DNA from: Pseudomonadota bacterium
GTDB lineage: Bacteria; Pseudomonadota; Alphaproteobacteria; Reyranellales; Reyranellaceae
NCBI GenBank assembly: GCA_018242505.1
Contig: JAFEBU010000032.1
Location: 46,682 to 110,681, forward strand
Direction: 5' to 3'
DNA length: 64,000 nucleotides
Made by a program: the position numbers and the translations under genes. The notes beneath the pieces were generated by a model. The model was not told the DNA's origin, searched no databases, and saw only the letters and a program-made list of their open reading frames with translations. Numbering within the stretch: position 1 is the stretch's first letter; the number at the start of each line of letters is the position of its first letter. Of this stretch, positions 1-9,365 are shown piece after piece.

Positions 1-1
1 C

Positions 2-70
2 AAGCGCCGCCGGCACAAGCTCGAACGAGCGTGGAAGAAGTTCAAGAAGGCCGGGCGGTTCTGGGACTAG
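2..70 (+). CDS. C-terminal end of an unidentified protein (partial)
   Basis: The window opens inside an open frame that ends at TAG 68-70. The 22 visible residues are very basic and end in GRFWD. That is too little to name a family. It ends 22 bases before the CobW-family gene on the same strand. The frame was chosen because it runs open from the window edge to a stop just before a good start codon; it could also be non-coding. Confidence 0.4.
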   Translation, partial: KRRRHKLERAWKKFKKAGRFWD

Positions 71-92
71 CGCCGTCTAGGACGGAGTAGAC

Positions 93-1241
93 ATGACCAA
101 TACCCAGACCGCTGCCGAAGAACGCATTCCCGTGACCGTGCTGACGGGCTTCCTGGGCAGCGGCAAGACCACGCTCCTGAACCGGCTCCTGCGCCAGCCC
201 GAACTCGCCGACACCGCCGTGATCATCAACGAGTTCGGCGAGATCGGGCTCGATCACCTCCTGGTCGAGAAGTCGAGCGAGGACGGCATGGTGACGCTGA
301 ATTCGGGCTGCCTCTGCTGCACGGTGCGCGGCGATCTTGTGCGCACCATGAGCAAGCTGTTCCTGAAGCGCACCAAGGGCGAGGTGACACCGTTCCGGCG
401 CATGGTGGTTGAGACCACCGGGCTCGCCGATCCGGCGCCGATCCTGCACACGCTGATGACCGATCCGCTGCTTGCCTCGCGCTATCGCCTCGACGGCGTG
501 GTGACGACCGTCGACGGCGTGAACGGCGCCTCCAGCCTCGACAATCACGAGGAGGCGGTGAAGCAGGCCGCAGTCGCCGACCGGCTGCTGCTCACCAAGA
601 GCGACATCGCCGACGCACCCAGGCTTTCGGAGCTCAAGAGCCGCCTGCACCAGCTCAATCCCGGTGCGCCGTTCCACACGATTTCAGCCGGCGAGATCGA
701 TCCCAACGCGATCCTGAACGCGGGCCTCTACAATCCCGAGACCAAGAGCGCCGACGTGAAACGCTGGCTGCACGAGGAGGCCTATGCCGAAGACCACGAG
801 CATGAACACGGGCATGGCCATCACCATCATGGCCATGGCCACGACCATCATCACGAAGGCGCCGGCACCGACCAGGATCCGCACAACGTCAACCGCCACG
901 ACGACCGCATCCGCGCCTTCTGCATGACGTTCGACGAGCCGATGAGCTGGTCGACGGTCGCGGCGGCGTTCGATGCGCTGGTGACCTATCGTGGGCCCGA
1001 TCTCCTGCGCATGAAGGGCATCCTGAACGTCAAGGACACCGACAAGCCGGTCGTGATCCACGGCGTACAGCACGTGTTCCATCCGCCGGCCACGCTCGAC
1101 GCCTGGCCCGAGGGCGACGACCGCAAGAGCCGCGTCGTCTTCATCACCCGCGACATCGCCGAAGACACCATCCGCAAGGTCTTCGCCTCCTTCTTCGACG
1201 CCGAGAAGAGAGGCTGGGGCCAAGAGCAGCAGCCGTCGTAG
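93..1241 (+). CDS. CobW/COG0523-family GTP-binding metallochaperone
   Basis: A 382-residue G3E-family GTPase. The N-terminal GTPase domain has a Walker A motif GFLGSGKTT at residues 19-27, the metal-binding CxCC motif (GCLCCTVRGDL, Cys 73/75/76) and a base-recognition motif LLTKSD near residue 165. A stretch of about 25 residues around 234-256 is mostly His with Gly/Asp/Glu, a typical metal reservoir of zinc-type COG0523 proteins. A CobW C-terminal domain follows. Family knowledge: these proteins insert or deliver Zn2+ or Co2+ using GTP. The His-rich loop favours zinc handling (ZigA/YeiR-like) over cobalamin synthesis, and no cob genes are nearby. The metal is inferred. A Zur site was not identified upstream. 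Confidence 0.9.
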   Translation: MTNTQTAAEERIPVTVLTGFLGSGKTTLLNRLLRQPELADTAVIINEFGEIGLDHLLVEKSSEDGMVTLNSGCLCCTVRGDLVRTMSKLFLKRTKGEVTPFRRMVVETTGLADPAPILHTLMTDPLLASRYRLDGVVTTVDGVNGASSLDNHEEAVKQAAVADRLLLTKSDIADAPRLSELKSRLHQLNPGAPFHTISAGEIDPNAILNAGLYNPETKSADVKRWLHEEAYAEDHEHEHGHGHHHHGHGHDHHHEGAGTDQDPHNVNRHDDRIRAFCMTFDEPMSWSTVAAAFDALVTYRGPDLLRMKGILNVKDTDKPVVIHGVQHVFHPPATLDAWPEGDDRKSRVVFITRDIAEDTIRKVFASFFDAEKRGWGQEQQPS

Positions 1242-1280
1242 CGCTCATAGCGAGCCGGAAGCTCGCGGCACGTATGACGG

Positions 1281-1661
1281 TCAGTCCCACATCTGCCAGC
1301 TCGGCGGTAGCGACAGCCAGACGCATCGGCCATCGTTGGATGCCGTTGCGATCGGCTCGCCCAGCGGCGCGTCGGTGAAGCAGCCGCCGGCAATGCCGAT
1401 CCGGCCGGCAAATTTAGGGCCCAGCCAGAACAAGGTCGTGCCACATTGGGCACAGAACCACCGCTCCTGGCGCCTCAGTCGATAGATGCGATAGTCGCCT
1501 GTGCGTGCCAGCACCTGATCGTCGGCGAAGTAGGACGACCAACCGAACGCGCTCCCCGTTCTTTGTCGACAGTTCCGACAATGGCAGATCGCGTTAACGA
1601 CCGGTTCTCCACGCACCTCGATCGTGCAAGTACCACAGCAACATCGTGCCGTTCGGATCAT
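1281..1661 (-). CDS. GFA/CENP-V family zinc-binding protein
   Basis: A 126-residue protein with the Cys pattern of the GFA (glutathione-dependent formaldehyde-activating enzyme-like, CENP-V) fold: CCCGTC at the N-terminus, ICHCRNCRQRTG in the middle and FCAQCGTTLFW later. These cysteines bind two zinc ions in characterised members. True formaldehyde-glutathione activity is proven for few members, so the substrate is unknown. Its start region overlaps the end of the broken acetyltransferase on the same strand by 68 bases, which suggests the upstream gene's end has drifted. A second, different GFA gene lies at 7703-8110. Confidence 0.85.
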   Translation of the reverse strand: MIRTARCCCGTCTIEVRGEPVVNAICHCRNCRQRTGSAFGWSSYFADDQVLARTGDYRIYRLRRQERWFCAQCGTTLFWLGPKFAGRIGIAGGCFTDAPLGEPIATASNDGRCVWLSLPPSWQMWD

Positions 1662-2205
1662 CGCCCCCTCTCCAGTCCAATCGGTCCAGCCGATCGAACG
1701 CGTCCTCGACGCCGTCCACCAGCCAAGTACCGTCGGCGTTCATGCCGATCTTCTGCAAGATGCGCCTCGACGCCAGATTGTCGAGCCGCACGAAGGCGAC
1801 GGCCCGGTCGATCTCCGGGCGAATCGATCTCCTGGCGAGTTGTGAAAAGGAAGCAAAGCAAACCCTGGGCGCACCCGGTGGAGTGGCCCTTATCTCAAGC
1901 GCAGCGGCTGAAGATGGAACCGAGCTCGATCTTGCCGGCCTGCTGAAGATCGCGAATCCGGCACGGCGGATGATCGTCTCATCACGGCGTAGACAGACTT
2001 TCTGCCTGTTGAAGCCGGGCGATACATGCTCCGCGACGAAACGCGAAAGCTTTCGGCGAAGCTCATCGGCGGACCATGGCTTGCCGTCGGCGGACAAGGA
2101 TCGCAAGACCTCCAGATCGCCCTGAAGCGCGATAAAGGGACCGGCAGGTCCGTCCGCCGCGAACGGATGGAAGACGAGCCGGCCGGTCTCCAGGATTGGC
2201 GGCAT
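1594..2205 (-). pseudogene. Frameshifted GNAT acetyltransferase (RimJ/RimL-like)
   Basis: The N-terminus (ETGRLVFHPF) and the C-terminal acetyl-CoA region (VAFVRLDNLASRRILQKIGM) are typical of the GNAT RimJ-type family. The middle of the open frame is not. From about 1960 to 1840 the expected family sequence lies in another minus-strand frame: IRDLQQAGKIELGSIFSRCA, a stop, then DKGHSTGCAQGLLCF. Family members read roughly RxAWGKGYATEAA there, so the TGA at 1897-1895 replaces the usual Trp codon. At least two compensating indels and one nonsense change are implied. The long open frame is therefore fortuitous, and the product is probably non-functional. A sequencing error cannot explain the in-frame TGA by a frame change alone. 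Confidence 0.75.
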
Positions 2206-2268
2206 GGTGGGCGATAGCCTACGCCACTCGGCGTGCTTCCCCAGCGCTCCCGCGATGCGGCGACGGTC

Positions 2269-5200
2269 TCATTCGGCGGCGGACGGGGCCTGTGTTCCAT
2301 AGGTCGCCGGCGGCGCGGCTTTCTTGCGGTCGCTGCCGAACAGGCGCTGCACGAAGACGAAGAAGACCGGCACCATCAGGAGCGCCAGCACGACGACGGC
2401 GATCATGCCGCCCATCACGCTGGTGCCGAGCGCCTGCTGGCTCTTGCCGCCGGCTCCAGTCGCAATCGCCATGGGCAGCACGCCGCACACGAAGGCGAAG
2501 CCGGTCATCAGGATGGGACGGAAGCGCAGCCGGCAGGCCTCGAGCGTCGCCTCGATCAGGGGCTTGCCCCGGGCGCGCAGGTCCTTGGCGAACTCGATGA
2601 TCAGGATCGCGTCCTTGGCGGCAAGGCCTATGATCGTGATCAGGCCGACGGTGAAATAGACGTCGTTGGCAAGGCCGCGCACAGTCGCGGCCACCACCGC
2701 GCCAAGGATGCCGAGCGGCACCGTGAGCAGCACCGCAAGCGGAATGGTCCAGCTCTCGTAAAGCGCGGCGAGGCAGAGGAAGACCACGAGAGCCGAGAGT
2801 GCCAGCAGGAACGGCGCCTGCGAGCCCGAGAGCTTCTCCTGCAGGGACTGGCCGGTCCATTCGTAGCCGAAGCCACGCGGCAGAGCCGCCGTCAGGCGCT
2901 CCATCTCGGCGATGGCATCGCCGCTCGTATAGCCGGGGCTCGCCTCGCCGCTGATGCGGATCGAGGGGTAGTAGTTGAAGCCCACGATCTGTGACGGCCC
3001 CTTCGACCATTCGACGGTGGCAAAGGACGAGAACGGAACGAACTGGCCGCGCTCGTTCTTGACGCTGTACGCCAGGATATCGTCCGCCGTCATGCGGCCG
3101 GCGGCATCGCTCTGCACGATCACCCGCTGCATGCGGCCGCGGTTGGGGAAGTCGTTGACGTAGGCCGAGCCGAGATTGGTCGAGATCGTGTTGTTGATGT
3201 CCTCGAAAGTGATGCCAAAGGCGCTCGCCTTCTCGCGATCGATGACGAGATCGACCAGCGGCGCCGAGGGCAGGCCTTCGACATAGACGTTCTGCAGGAC
3301 GGGGCTCGCATTGGCCGCGGCGACCAGCGACTCGGCCGCGCTTCGGAGCGCCGCATGGCCCTTCTGGCCACGATCCTGCAGGCGGAAGCTGAATCCGCTG
3401 GAATTGCCGAGATTGTCGATCGGCGGCGGTTCCAGCGCCGAGATCTTGGCGTCGCGGATCCGCCCCATGTCGCGATTGATGTCATCGACGATCGCCGTCG
3501 CCGAATCGCCAGGCCCACGCTCGGACCAGTCCTTCAGCGTGATGAAGGCCTGTGCGGTGTTCATGCCCTGGCCGAGGAAGCTGTAGCCGGTGAGGAACGT
3601 GACGTTGTCGACGCCCGGCCGATTGGCCAAGTACTTCTCCACCCGCTCGACCACCGATTCGGTGCGCCGATAGGAGGAATCGGCCGGCGTCTGCACGTCG
3701 GTGGTGATGAAGCCCTGGTCGTCGATCGGCAGGAAGCCGCCCGGCAGGCGCACGAATGCCCAGCCCAGCGCGACGATCAGGGCGGCATAGATCGCCATCA
3801 GCCGGCCGACTCGCTTCAGCGACCAGCCGACCGTGCCGGCATAGCGATCGCGCACCGTATCGAGGGTTCGGTTGAAGAGGCCGAACAGGCCGCGACGCGC
3901 ATGGCCATGGCCGGCTGCCACCGGTTTCAGAAGCGTGGCACACAACGCGGGCGTCAGCGAAAGCGCCATCAGCGCCGAAAAGCCGATCGCCGCCACCATG
4001 GTGACCGAGAACTGGCGGTAGATGATACCGACGGAACCGGGGAAGAAGGCCATCGGCACAAACACCGCCATCAGCACCAGCGTGATGCCGACGATGGCGC
4101 CGGTGATCTGCGACATCGCCTTGCGCGTGGCCTCGCGGGGCGGCAGCCCCTCCTCGGCCATGATGCGCTCGACATTCTCGACCACGACGATGGCGTCGTC
4201 GACCAGGATGCCGATGGCGAGCACCATCCCGAACATGGTGAGCATGTTGATCGAGTAGCCCGCCATCAACAGTGTCGCACAGGTACCGAGCAGGGCCACC
4301 GGCACGACGATGGTCGGAATGACCGTGTAGCGGATGTTCTGCAGGAACAGGAACATCACCACGAACACCAGTACCACCGCCTCGACAAGCGTGCTTGCGA
4401 CCTTCTCGATCGAGGCCTTCACGACCGGGGTGATGTTGTAGGGAATCTGGTACTTGATGTTGGCGGAGAAGAAGCGCGACAGCTCCTGCATCTTCGCCTC
4501 GACCGCGCTTGCGGTCGCCAGCGCATTGCCGGTGGGCGCCAGGAGCACCGAGAGGCCGGCGGTGGGCTTGCCGTTCAGCCGAGTGGTGAACTGATATCCC
4601 ATGCCGCCCACTTCGATGCGCGCCACGTCACGCAGCCGCACTGTCGAGCCGTCGGCGTTGGCACGCAGAACGATCGCGCCGAATTCCTCGGGCGTGGCGA
4701 GCTGGCCCTTCACGAGGACGAGCGCCGAAACCTTTTGGTCCGCCGTGCTGGGTTCGGCGCCAACGCTGCCCGATGCGACCTGGGCGTTCTGCGCGCTGAT
4801 GGCGCGCGTCACGTCGTCGGCGGTGAGGTTGTAGCCCACGAGCTTGGCGGGATCGGTCCAGATGCGCAGCGACCGCTCGGTCGAATAGAGCGTTGCGCGG
4901 CCGACGCCCGGGATACGGCGGATCTCGCCCAGCACGTTCCGGACCATGAAGTCGCCCAGGCCCACCTCGTCGAGGCTTCCGTCGGTCGAGGTGAGGGTGA
5001 TGATCTGCAATACGGCGCTCGAGGCTTCCTCGACCAGAATGCCCTGCTGCAGTACGGCGCGCGGCAGGCGGGCCTCGATGCGCTTGATGCGGTTCTGCAC
5101 CTCGACCGAGGCCATGCCGGGATCGGTACCGGGCACAAAGTTGGCGATGATCTCGACCTGGCCCAGCGAATCACTGGTCGATTCGAAGTTCAGGATGCCC

Positions 5201-5418
5201 GAGGCGCCGTTCAGCTCCTCCTCGATGAGGCGCGTGACGCTGTTGTACAGGTTCTCCGGGGAGGCGCCGGGGTAGCTCGTGCTGACCGCGATCGAGGGGG
5301 GCGCGATGATCGGATATTGCGCGACGGCGAGCAGCGGAATCGAGATCGCGCCAATCAGGCAGATGAAGAGAGCGACCACCCAGGCGAAGATGGGCCGGTC
5401 GATAAAGAAGGCCGGCAT
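2269..5418 (-). CDS. RND efflux transporter permease (HAE1/AcrB family)
   Basis: A 1049-residue inner-membrane drug/proton antiporter subunit. The start ATG at 5418 gives MPAFFIDRPIFAWVVALFI, the standard AcrB-type beginning; the frame runs further upstream but that part has shadow composition. There is one TM helix at the N-terminus, a large periplasmic porter domain, a central helix block that includes the proton-relay region (IGILVDDAIVVVENVERIM), a second porter domain, and a C-terminal helix block (GLAAKDAILIIEFAKD). The length matches AcrB/MexB. It starts 10 bases after the adaptor gene's stop, so the two are co-transcribed. No outer-membrane factor gene is present here, so a TolC-like protein must come from elsewhere. 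The substrates cannot be read from sequence. Confidence 0.95.
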   Translation of the reverse strand: MPAFFIDRPIFAWVVALFICLIGAISIPLLAVAQYPIIAPPSIAVSTSYPGASPENLYNSVTRLIEEELNGASGILNFESTSDSLGQVEIIANFVPGTDPGMASVEVQNRIKRIEARLPRAVLQQGILVEEASSAVLQIITLTSTDGSLDEVGLGDFMVRNVLGEIRRIPGVGRATLYSTERSLRIWTDPAKLVGYNLTADDVTRAISAQNAQVASGSVGAEPSTADQKVSALVLVKGQLATPEEFGAIVLRANADGSTVRLRDVARIEVGGMGYQFTTRLNGKPTAGLSVLLAPTGNALATASAVEAKMQELSRFFSANIKYQIPYNITPVVKASIEKVASTLVEAVVLVFVVMFLFLQNIRYTVIPTIVVPVALLGTCATLLMAGYSINMLTMFGMVLAIGILVDDAIVVVENVERIMAEEGLPPREATRKAMSQITGAIVGITLVLMAVFVPMAFFPGSVGIIYRQFSVTMVAAIGFSALMALSLTPALCATLLKPVAAGHGHARRGLFGLFNRTLDTVRDRYAGTVGWSLKRVGRLMAIYAALIVALGWAFVRLPGGFLPIDDQGFITTDVQTPADSSYRRTESVVERVEKYLANRPGVDNVTFLTGYSFLGQGMNTAQAFITLKDWSERGPGDSATAIVDDINRDMGRIRDAKISALEPPPIDNLGNSSGFSFRLQDRGQKGHAALRSAAESLVAAANASPVLQNVYVEGLPSAPLVDLVIDREKASAFGITFEDINNTISTNLGSAYVNDFPNRGRMQRVIVQSDAAGRMTADDILAYSVKNERGQFVPFSSFATVEWSKGPSQIVGFNYYPSIRISGEASPGYTSGDAIAEMERLTAALPRGFGYEWTGQSLQEKLSGSQAPFLLALSALVVFLCLAALYESWTIPLAVLLTVPLGILGAVVAATVRGLANDVYFTVGLITIIGLAAKDAILIIEFAKDLRARGKPLIEATLEACRLRFRPILMTGFAFVCGVLPMAIATGAGGKSQQALGTSVMGGMIAVVVLALLMVPVFFVFVQRLFGSDRKKAAPPATYGTQAPSAAE

Positions 5419-5428
5419 CAGCGAGCGC

Positions 5429-6655
5429 TCAGTCGCTTGCCTTGATCGGCTCGCCGAACCGGACCGGACGTTCCGCCTTCGCTTCCTCGGTCTCTGTCCA
5501 TGGCTGGGGATTGACGACATCGCCCGGCGCGAACTTCTGGAAACCGTCGACCACCACGCGGTCACCTGGCTTCAGCCCGTCGAGCACCAGCCACTGGCCG
5601 CCCTGGACCGGGCCGAGCCGCACCGGCTGGAGGGCAACCTTGTTGTCGCTCCTGACCACGAAGACCTCGCTGCCGCCGGCGCCGTTGCGCTGGACCGCTT
5701 GCTGCGGCAGGGCGATCGAATCGCTGTCGATCCCCTGCTCGACCAGCACCCGCACATACATGCCCGTCAGCAGCACACGGTTGGGATTGGGGAATTCCCC
5801 GCGCAGGGTCACCTGGCCCGTTGAAGCATCGACCTTGGCCTCGGAGAACAAGAGCTTACCGTCAAGCGGATAGGCCGAACCGTCGTCGAGGACGAGGCGC
5901 ACCTTGGCCGTGTCGGGCGCGATGCGTTCGAGATCACCGGCATCAAAGGCGCGGCGCAGCTTGTGCAGCTCGCCGACCGACTGCGTGAAGTCGGCATAAA
6001 TTGGATCAAGCTGCTGAATCGTGGCGAGGCTCGCCGGATCGTTCTGCACCACCAACGCGCCTTCGCTGACCAGCGCAGCGCCGATTCGCCCGCTGATCGG
6101 CGCCCGGATCGTCGCATAGTCGAGATTGAGCCGGGCGCGCGCCACGTCGGCCTCGCGCGCCGCCACCTCGGCCCGCGCCTGGTCGACGGTCGCGATCGCC
6201 GTTTCGTTCTGGGCCTGCGAGATCGCCTGCGCCCTGGTCATTGCCGACGCACGCGTTGCCTGCAAAACAGCGAGATCGTGGGCGGCCTTGGCTTTCGCCA
6301 GCGCCGCCTCGCTCGCCTTCAATTCGACTTCGAACGGCTTGGGGTCGATCAAGTAGAGCGAATCGCCGGCCTTCACGTCACTGCCCTGGTTGAACAGGCG
6401 CGCCACCACGATCCCGGAAACCCGCGGCCGCACGTCGGCCACACGCATCGGCGCGATCCGGCCCGGCAGCTCGCGTACGATGGCGCGCGCCTCGGCATTC
6501 ACGGCAATGACGCCGACATCGGCTGGAACGGATTGAGAGGATGTCGCCGATGTCTGCTCTTCGGACTCCGAAAAGGCCGGCGCCAGGGCAAGCACCAGCG
6601 GAGCCATCGCGACCGGCAGGACGATCGCGAGCACCCAACGCCAATCGATACGCAT
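5429..6655 (-). CDS. RND efflux periplasmic adaptor (membrane fusion protein)
   Basis: A 408-residue HlyD/AcrA-type adaptor. I placed the start at ATG 6655 (MRIDWRWVLAIVLPV) because a purine-rich site (GGGAGAAGGG) lies directly upstream and a signal/anchor helix follows. A barrel-sandwich/lipoyl half-motif (PRVSGIVVARLFNQGSDVKAGD), an alpha-helical hairpin with an Ala/Gln-rich coiled coil (about residues 95-170), the second lipoyl half (IRAPISGRIGAALVSEGALV) and a beta-barrel follow. It bridges the inner-membrane pump encoded next to an outer-membrane channel. It is the first gene of a two-gene operon with the permease; no regulator is adjacent. Confidence 0.93.
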   Translation of the reverse strand: MRIDWRWVLAIVLPVAMAPLVLALAPAFSESEEQTSATSSQSVPADVGVIAVNAEARAIVRELPGRIAPMRVADVRPRVSGIVVARLFNQGSDVKAGDSLYLIDPKPFEVELKASEAALAKAKAAHDLAVLQATRASAMTRAQAISQAQNETAIATVDQARAEVAAREADVARARLNLDYATIRAPISGRIGAALVSEGALVVQNDPASLATIQQLDPIYADFTQSVGELHKLRRAFDAGDLERIAPDTAKVRLVLDDGSAYPLDGKLLFSEAKVDASTGQVTLRGEFPNPNRVLLTGMYVRVLVEQGIDSDSIALPQQAVQRNGAGGSEVFVVRSDNKVALQPVRLGPVQGGQWLVLDGLKPGDRVVVDGFQKFAPGDVVNPQPWTETEEAKAERPVRFGEPIKASD

Positions 6656-6919
6656 CCCTTCTCCCGCTTTTGGCACACTTTTTCGGCACACCCGCTCCAG
6701 CGGATGCGCCGCGTCCCTCACCCTCGCGCGTGACACTGTGCCCCGGCCAGCTTGACCATCGAGTATGGCAAAAACAGGACACGCTACGGGCGAACGACAC
6801 ACGCTCGGAACGACTTCCGCAGCGCCCGCTCTAATTGGGATGCCAAACGTCGGACGCAAGAGCGGCAGGTATCATTTCTTGTGTTATGCGCGCGACACAA
6901 TGGCCGTCACGAGGCTGTC

Positions 6920-7663
6920 ATGCAGGACGACCTTTCGTCGATCTATCCGCCGCTGAATACGCTGAAGCCGGTTGCGGCTGACGTCTGGATCGTCGACGGT
7001 CCGACCATCCGCTTCGGCATGCCATGGCCGAAAATCCCTTTCCCCACCCGCATGACCGTGGTTCGCATCGATGGCAGCCTCTTCATCCATTCGCCGACGC
7101 CGCTGCCGCCGTCGCTCCATGCCGAGATCGGTGCGATCGGGAAGCCATGCTGGATCGTCGGCCCCAACCGGCTTCACTACTGGTGGACCCGCGACTGGAT
7201 AACGGCCTTTCCGCAAGCGGAGGCATATCTCGCGCCGCGCATCGCGGAGCAGGCGCATGGCCGCGTCGACTTTGCCCATCGATCGCTCGACGGCGCGCGT
7301 GGCTATCCTTGGGACGGGGCCATCGACACCTTGCCCGTGCACGGCAGCTTCATGACCGAAGTCGTCTTTTTCCATCGCGCCAGCCGGACACTGGTTCTCA
7401 CCGACTTCATCGAGAATTTCGAAGCACGCAAAATCCGGTCCCCCTTCCTGCGTCAGGTGGTGCGCTGGGGTGGCGCCCTGGCACCGCACGGCGGGATGCC
7501 GCGCGACATGCGATTCACCTATCGACGCAATCGAACGGAATTGAAAGCTGCGGTCGAACAGATGATCGCCTGGAACCCGGAACGCGTGATCATCGCCCAT
7601 GGCCGCTGGTTCGAGACCAACGGCGCGACCGAGCTGCGGCGCGCTTTCCGCTGGCTCCTGTGA
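6920..7663 (+). CDS. DUF4336 domain-containing protein
   Basis: A 247-residue protein recognisable as the DUF4336 family, whose fold is related to metallo-beta-lactamases (PPLNTLKPVAADVWIVDGP; TRMTVVRIDGSLFIHSPTPL; a late IIAHGRWF). No complete HxHxDH metal motif is visible, so hydrolase activity should not be assumed. I chose ATG 6920 because homologues begin near the YPPLNTLKP block; the upstream 56 codons look like non-coding shadow. It stands alone between divergent and convergent neighbours. The function is unknown. Confidence 0.75.
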   Translation: MQDDLSSIYPPLNTLKPVAADVWIVDGPTIRFGMPWPKIPFPTRMTVVRIDGSLFIHSPTPLPPSLHAEIGAIGKPCWIVGPNRLHYWWTRDWITAFPQAEAYLAPRIAEQAHGRVDFAHRSLDGARGYPWDGAIDTLPVHGSFMTEVVFFHRASRTLVLTDFIENFEARKIRSPFLRQVVRWGGALAPHGGMPRDMRFTYRRNRTELKAAVEQMIAWNPERVIIAHGRWFETNGATELRRAFRWLL

Positions 7664-7702
7664 GTCTGCTGTCCGCCAACGCATGTCGCCGAACGGCGGT
7701 CG

Positions 7703-8110
7703 TCAACTGGCACTCGGGATCGTCTCGAAGCATTTCAGGAAGCGCGAGCCGTCGTCCCACGGCTGGCGGCTGCGGGTGAAGATCGCGATCTGCGGTCGGA
7801 ATTGTCCAAGATCGTCGAGAGAGCCTGCATAGATGTTGATCTTGCCCGGCATCAATTCCGATGTGCCGAACAGCGGACTGAGACAGCTCGGGCAATAGAG
7901 CCGATCGGCCGGACGGCCGCTGCCGCCCTTGCCGTGGTGGACGAGGACCTCGCCTTCGATCGTCACCGCCTCCTTGGGGAAACAGATGAAGCCGACATGG
8001 CCACCGCCGCTCAGCTTCTGGCAGTCGCGGCAGTGGCAAAGCCCCTGGAACTCGGGCGAGCCAGCCGCGCGATAACGGATCGCCCCACATAGACACCCGC
8101 CTGTCAGCAT
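7703..8110 (-). CDS. GFA/CENP-V family zinc-binding protein
   Basis: A 135-residue GFA-fold protein starting at ATG 8110 (MLTGGCLCGAIRY). The zinc-ligand cysteines occur in the classic order: CLCG at the N-terminus, LCHCRDCQKLSGG, then YCPSCLSPLF. It differs from the copy at 1281-1661, so they are paralogues rather than a recent duplication. An enzymatic role (S-hydroxymethylglutathione formation or related thiol chemistry) is only a family-level possibility. The frame extends upstream but loses all similarity, supporting the chosen start. It runs convergent to the DUF4336 gene. Confidence 0.88.
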   Translation of the reverse strand: MLTGGCLCGAIRYRAAGSPEFQGLCHCRDCQKLSGGGHVGFICFPKEAVTIEGEVLVHHGKGGSGRPADRLYCPSCLSPLFGTSELMPGKINIYAGSLDDLGQFRPQIAIFTRSRQPWDDGSRFLKCFETIPSAS

Positions 8111-8259
8111 CCTCTCTCCTTTGCTGTGCGCCATTCTGCCATGGCGCCCGTACCCTGGGCAGTGGCGCGTCTCACAGGGCGCGTCGTGACTTGCCGCGCG
8201 TCTCCGGCGAAAGGGGTCAACCCGATGCGCAACGATGCGAGAATTGGGAGGAAGACTCC

Positions 8260-8600
8260 ATGCGCTATTCGCGGGACAACCCGGCTCGCCGCACTGACCG
8301 CGACGGCGCTCATTTGCGCCGCGCCGCACAGACTGACCGGTCAATCCGGTCAAGGATCGTTGTCCCGTTCGGGCCGGCCGGCCGACATCCATGCCCGCAT
8401 CCTGGCACCAGCGCTCCCTGAGGAGCCGAAGCAGCCGTTCATCGTCGACGACAAGCCGGGCGCGGGCGGCGTGATCGGCACCGAGGCGGCTGCTTCGCAA
8501 CCGAAGCGGCTGCGAAGTCGCCTCGCGGCTGCATCCACCCGATCGGCTGCACCCTCCGACACCCAGGCGATCAACGAGACGCTGTTCGCCTGTGGTGACG
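8260..8600 (+). pseudogene. Remnant of a TctC/Bug-family periplasmic binding protein
   Basis: This gene-free stretch holds recognisable pieces of a tripartite tricarboxylate transporter receptor (Bug family) in different frames. There is a signal-peptide-like RLAALTATALICAAP, then IRSRIVVPFGPAG, then after a frame change near 8380 ADIHARILAPALPE and VDDKPGAGGVIGTEAAA. After another disruption comes TQAINETLF, which matches the usual family spacing. An ATG at 8260 with GGGAGGAAG upstream is probably the old start. A near-direct repeat (ACCGAGGCGGCTGC / ACCGAAGCGGCTGC, about 8480-8512) sits at the second break. Only about the first third of the roughly 320-residue protein is present, so this is a degraded, truncated gene. 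Nothing else is apparent up to 8775. Confidence 0.72.
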
Positions 8601-8775
8601 ACGAGCATCGTGCTTGCCCGACCGCTGTCGCCGGGCTGCGACCTCTCGACCGTCTACACCGCCGCCATTGCAGCAAAGGCCACAGCACCTCGCGACACCG
8701 CCATGCGATTGCGCACCTCACCGCCCCGTCGACGACCACGCTCCGCCGGCACCTCGGCTTCGGCTAGCCCCAAAC

Positions 8776-9348
8776 TCAAAAGAGGCCCATCTCGACACCG
8801 AGCACCGTGAGCAGGGCAAGGATGGCGAAAGCGGCGGCCGCGACCGTCCGCACCAGCTTGAGCGGCACCTTGCGCGACAGCACGTCGCCGAACAGGACGG
8901 CGGGCACGTTGGCCAGCAGCATGCCCGCCGTCGTGCCTGCCGTGACGGTGACGATGTCGTGGAAGCGGGCGGCGAGCCCGACCGTCGCGATCTGGGTCTT
9001 GTCGCCCATCTCGACCAGGAAGAACGCCACGGTGGTGGCGAGGAACGCGCCGGCGCGCCCGACCGCCTTGGGGCCGTCGCCGGCCTTGTCTGGAATGAGA
9101 CACCATGCCGCCATGGCGAGGAACAGCACGGCCAGGATCCAGCGCATGGTCTGCGGACCGACCCGGGCCGCGACCTCGGATCCCACCGCGGCGGCCAACG
9201 CATGATTGGCCAGCGTCGCGACCAGGATGCCGAGGATGATGGGGATGGGCCGGCGATAGCGGCTGGCGAGCACCATCGCCAGCAATTGTGTCTTGTCGCC
9301 GATCTCGGCAATCGCCACCAGTCCGGCCGAGACGAGGAAGGCTTCCAT
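8776..9348 (-). CDS. GDT1/TMEM165 (UPF0016) family cation transporter, probably Mn2+ exporter
   Basis: A 190-residue membrane protein with two repeats, each carrying the family's E-x-G-D-K-T signature (AEIGDKTQLLAMVLA near residue 14 and VEMGDKTQIATVGLAA near residue 112), and about six TM helices. Family knowledge: bacterial GDT1-type proteins (MneA, MneP relatives) export manganese; eukaryotic ones move Ca2+/Mn2+. The leader contains a yybP-ykoY Mn2+ riboswitch and an expression-platform hairpin, which supports a manganese-export role here. It is divergent from polA. Confidence 0.92.
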   Translation of the reverse strand: MEAFLVSAGLVAIAEIGDKTQLLAMVLASRYRRPIPIILGILVATLANHALAAAVGSEVAARVGPQTMRWILAVLFLAMAAWCLIPDKAGDGPKAVGRAGAFLATTVAFFLVEMGDKTQIATVGLAARFHDIVTVTAGTTAGMLLANVPAVLFGDVLSRKVPLKLVRTVAAAAFAILALLTVLGVEMGLF

Positions 9349-9365
9349 CGGTCACGTCAAAGGGC

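Noticed and set aside
3355..5445. 696-codon open frame on the plus strand opposite the RND permease
   Set aside because: It is a shadow of a GC-rich gene: the sequence is dominated by His/Arg/Gln/Asp repeats with no domain, while the minus strand gives a complete AcrB-type protein.
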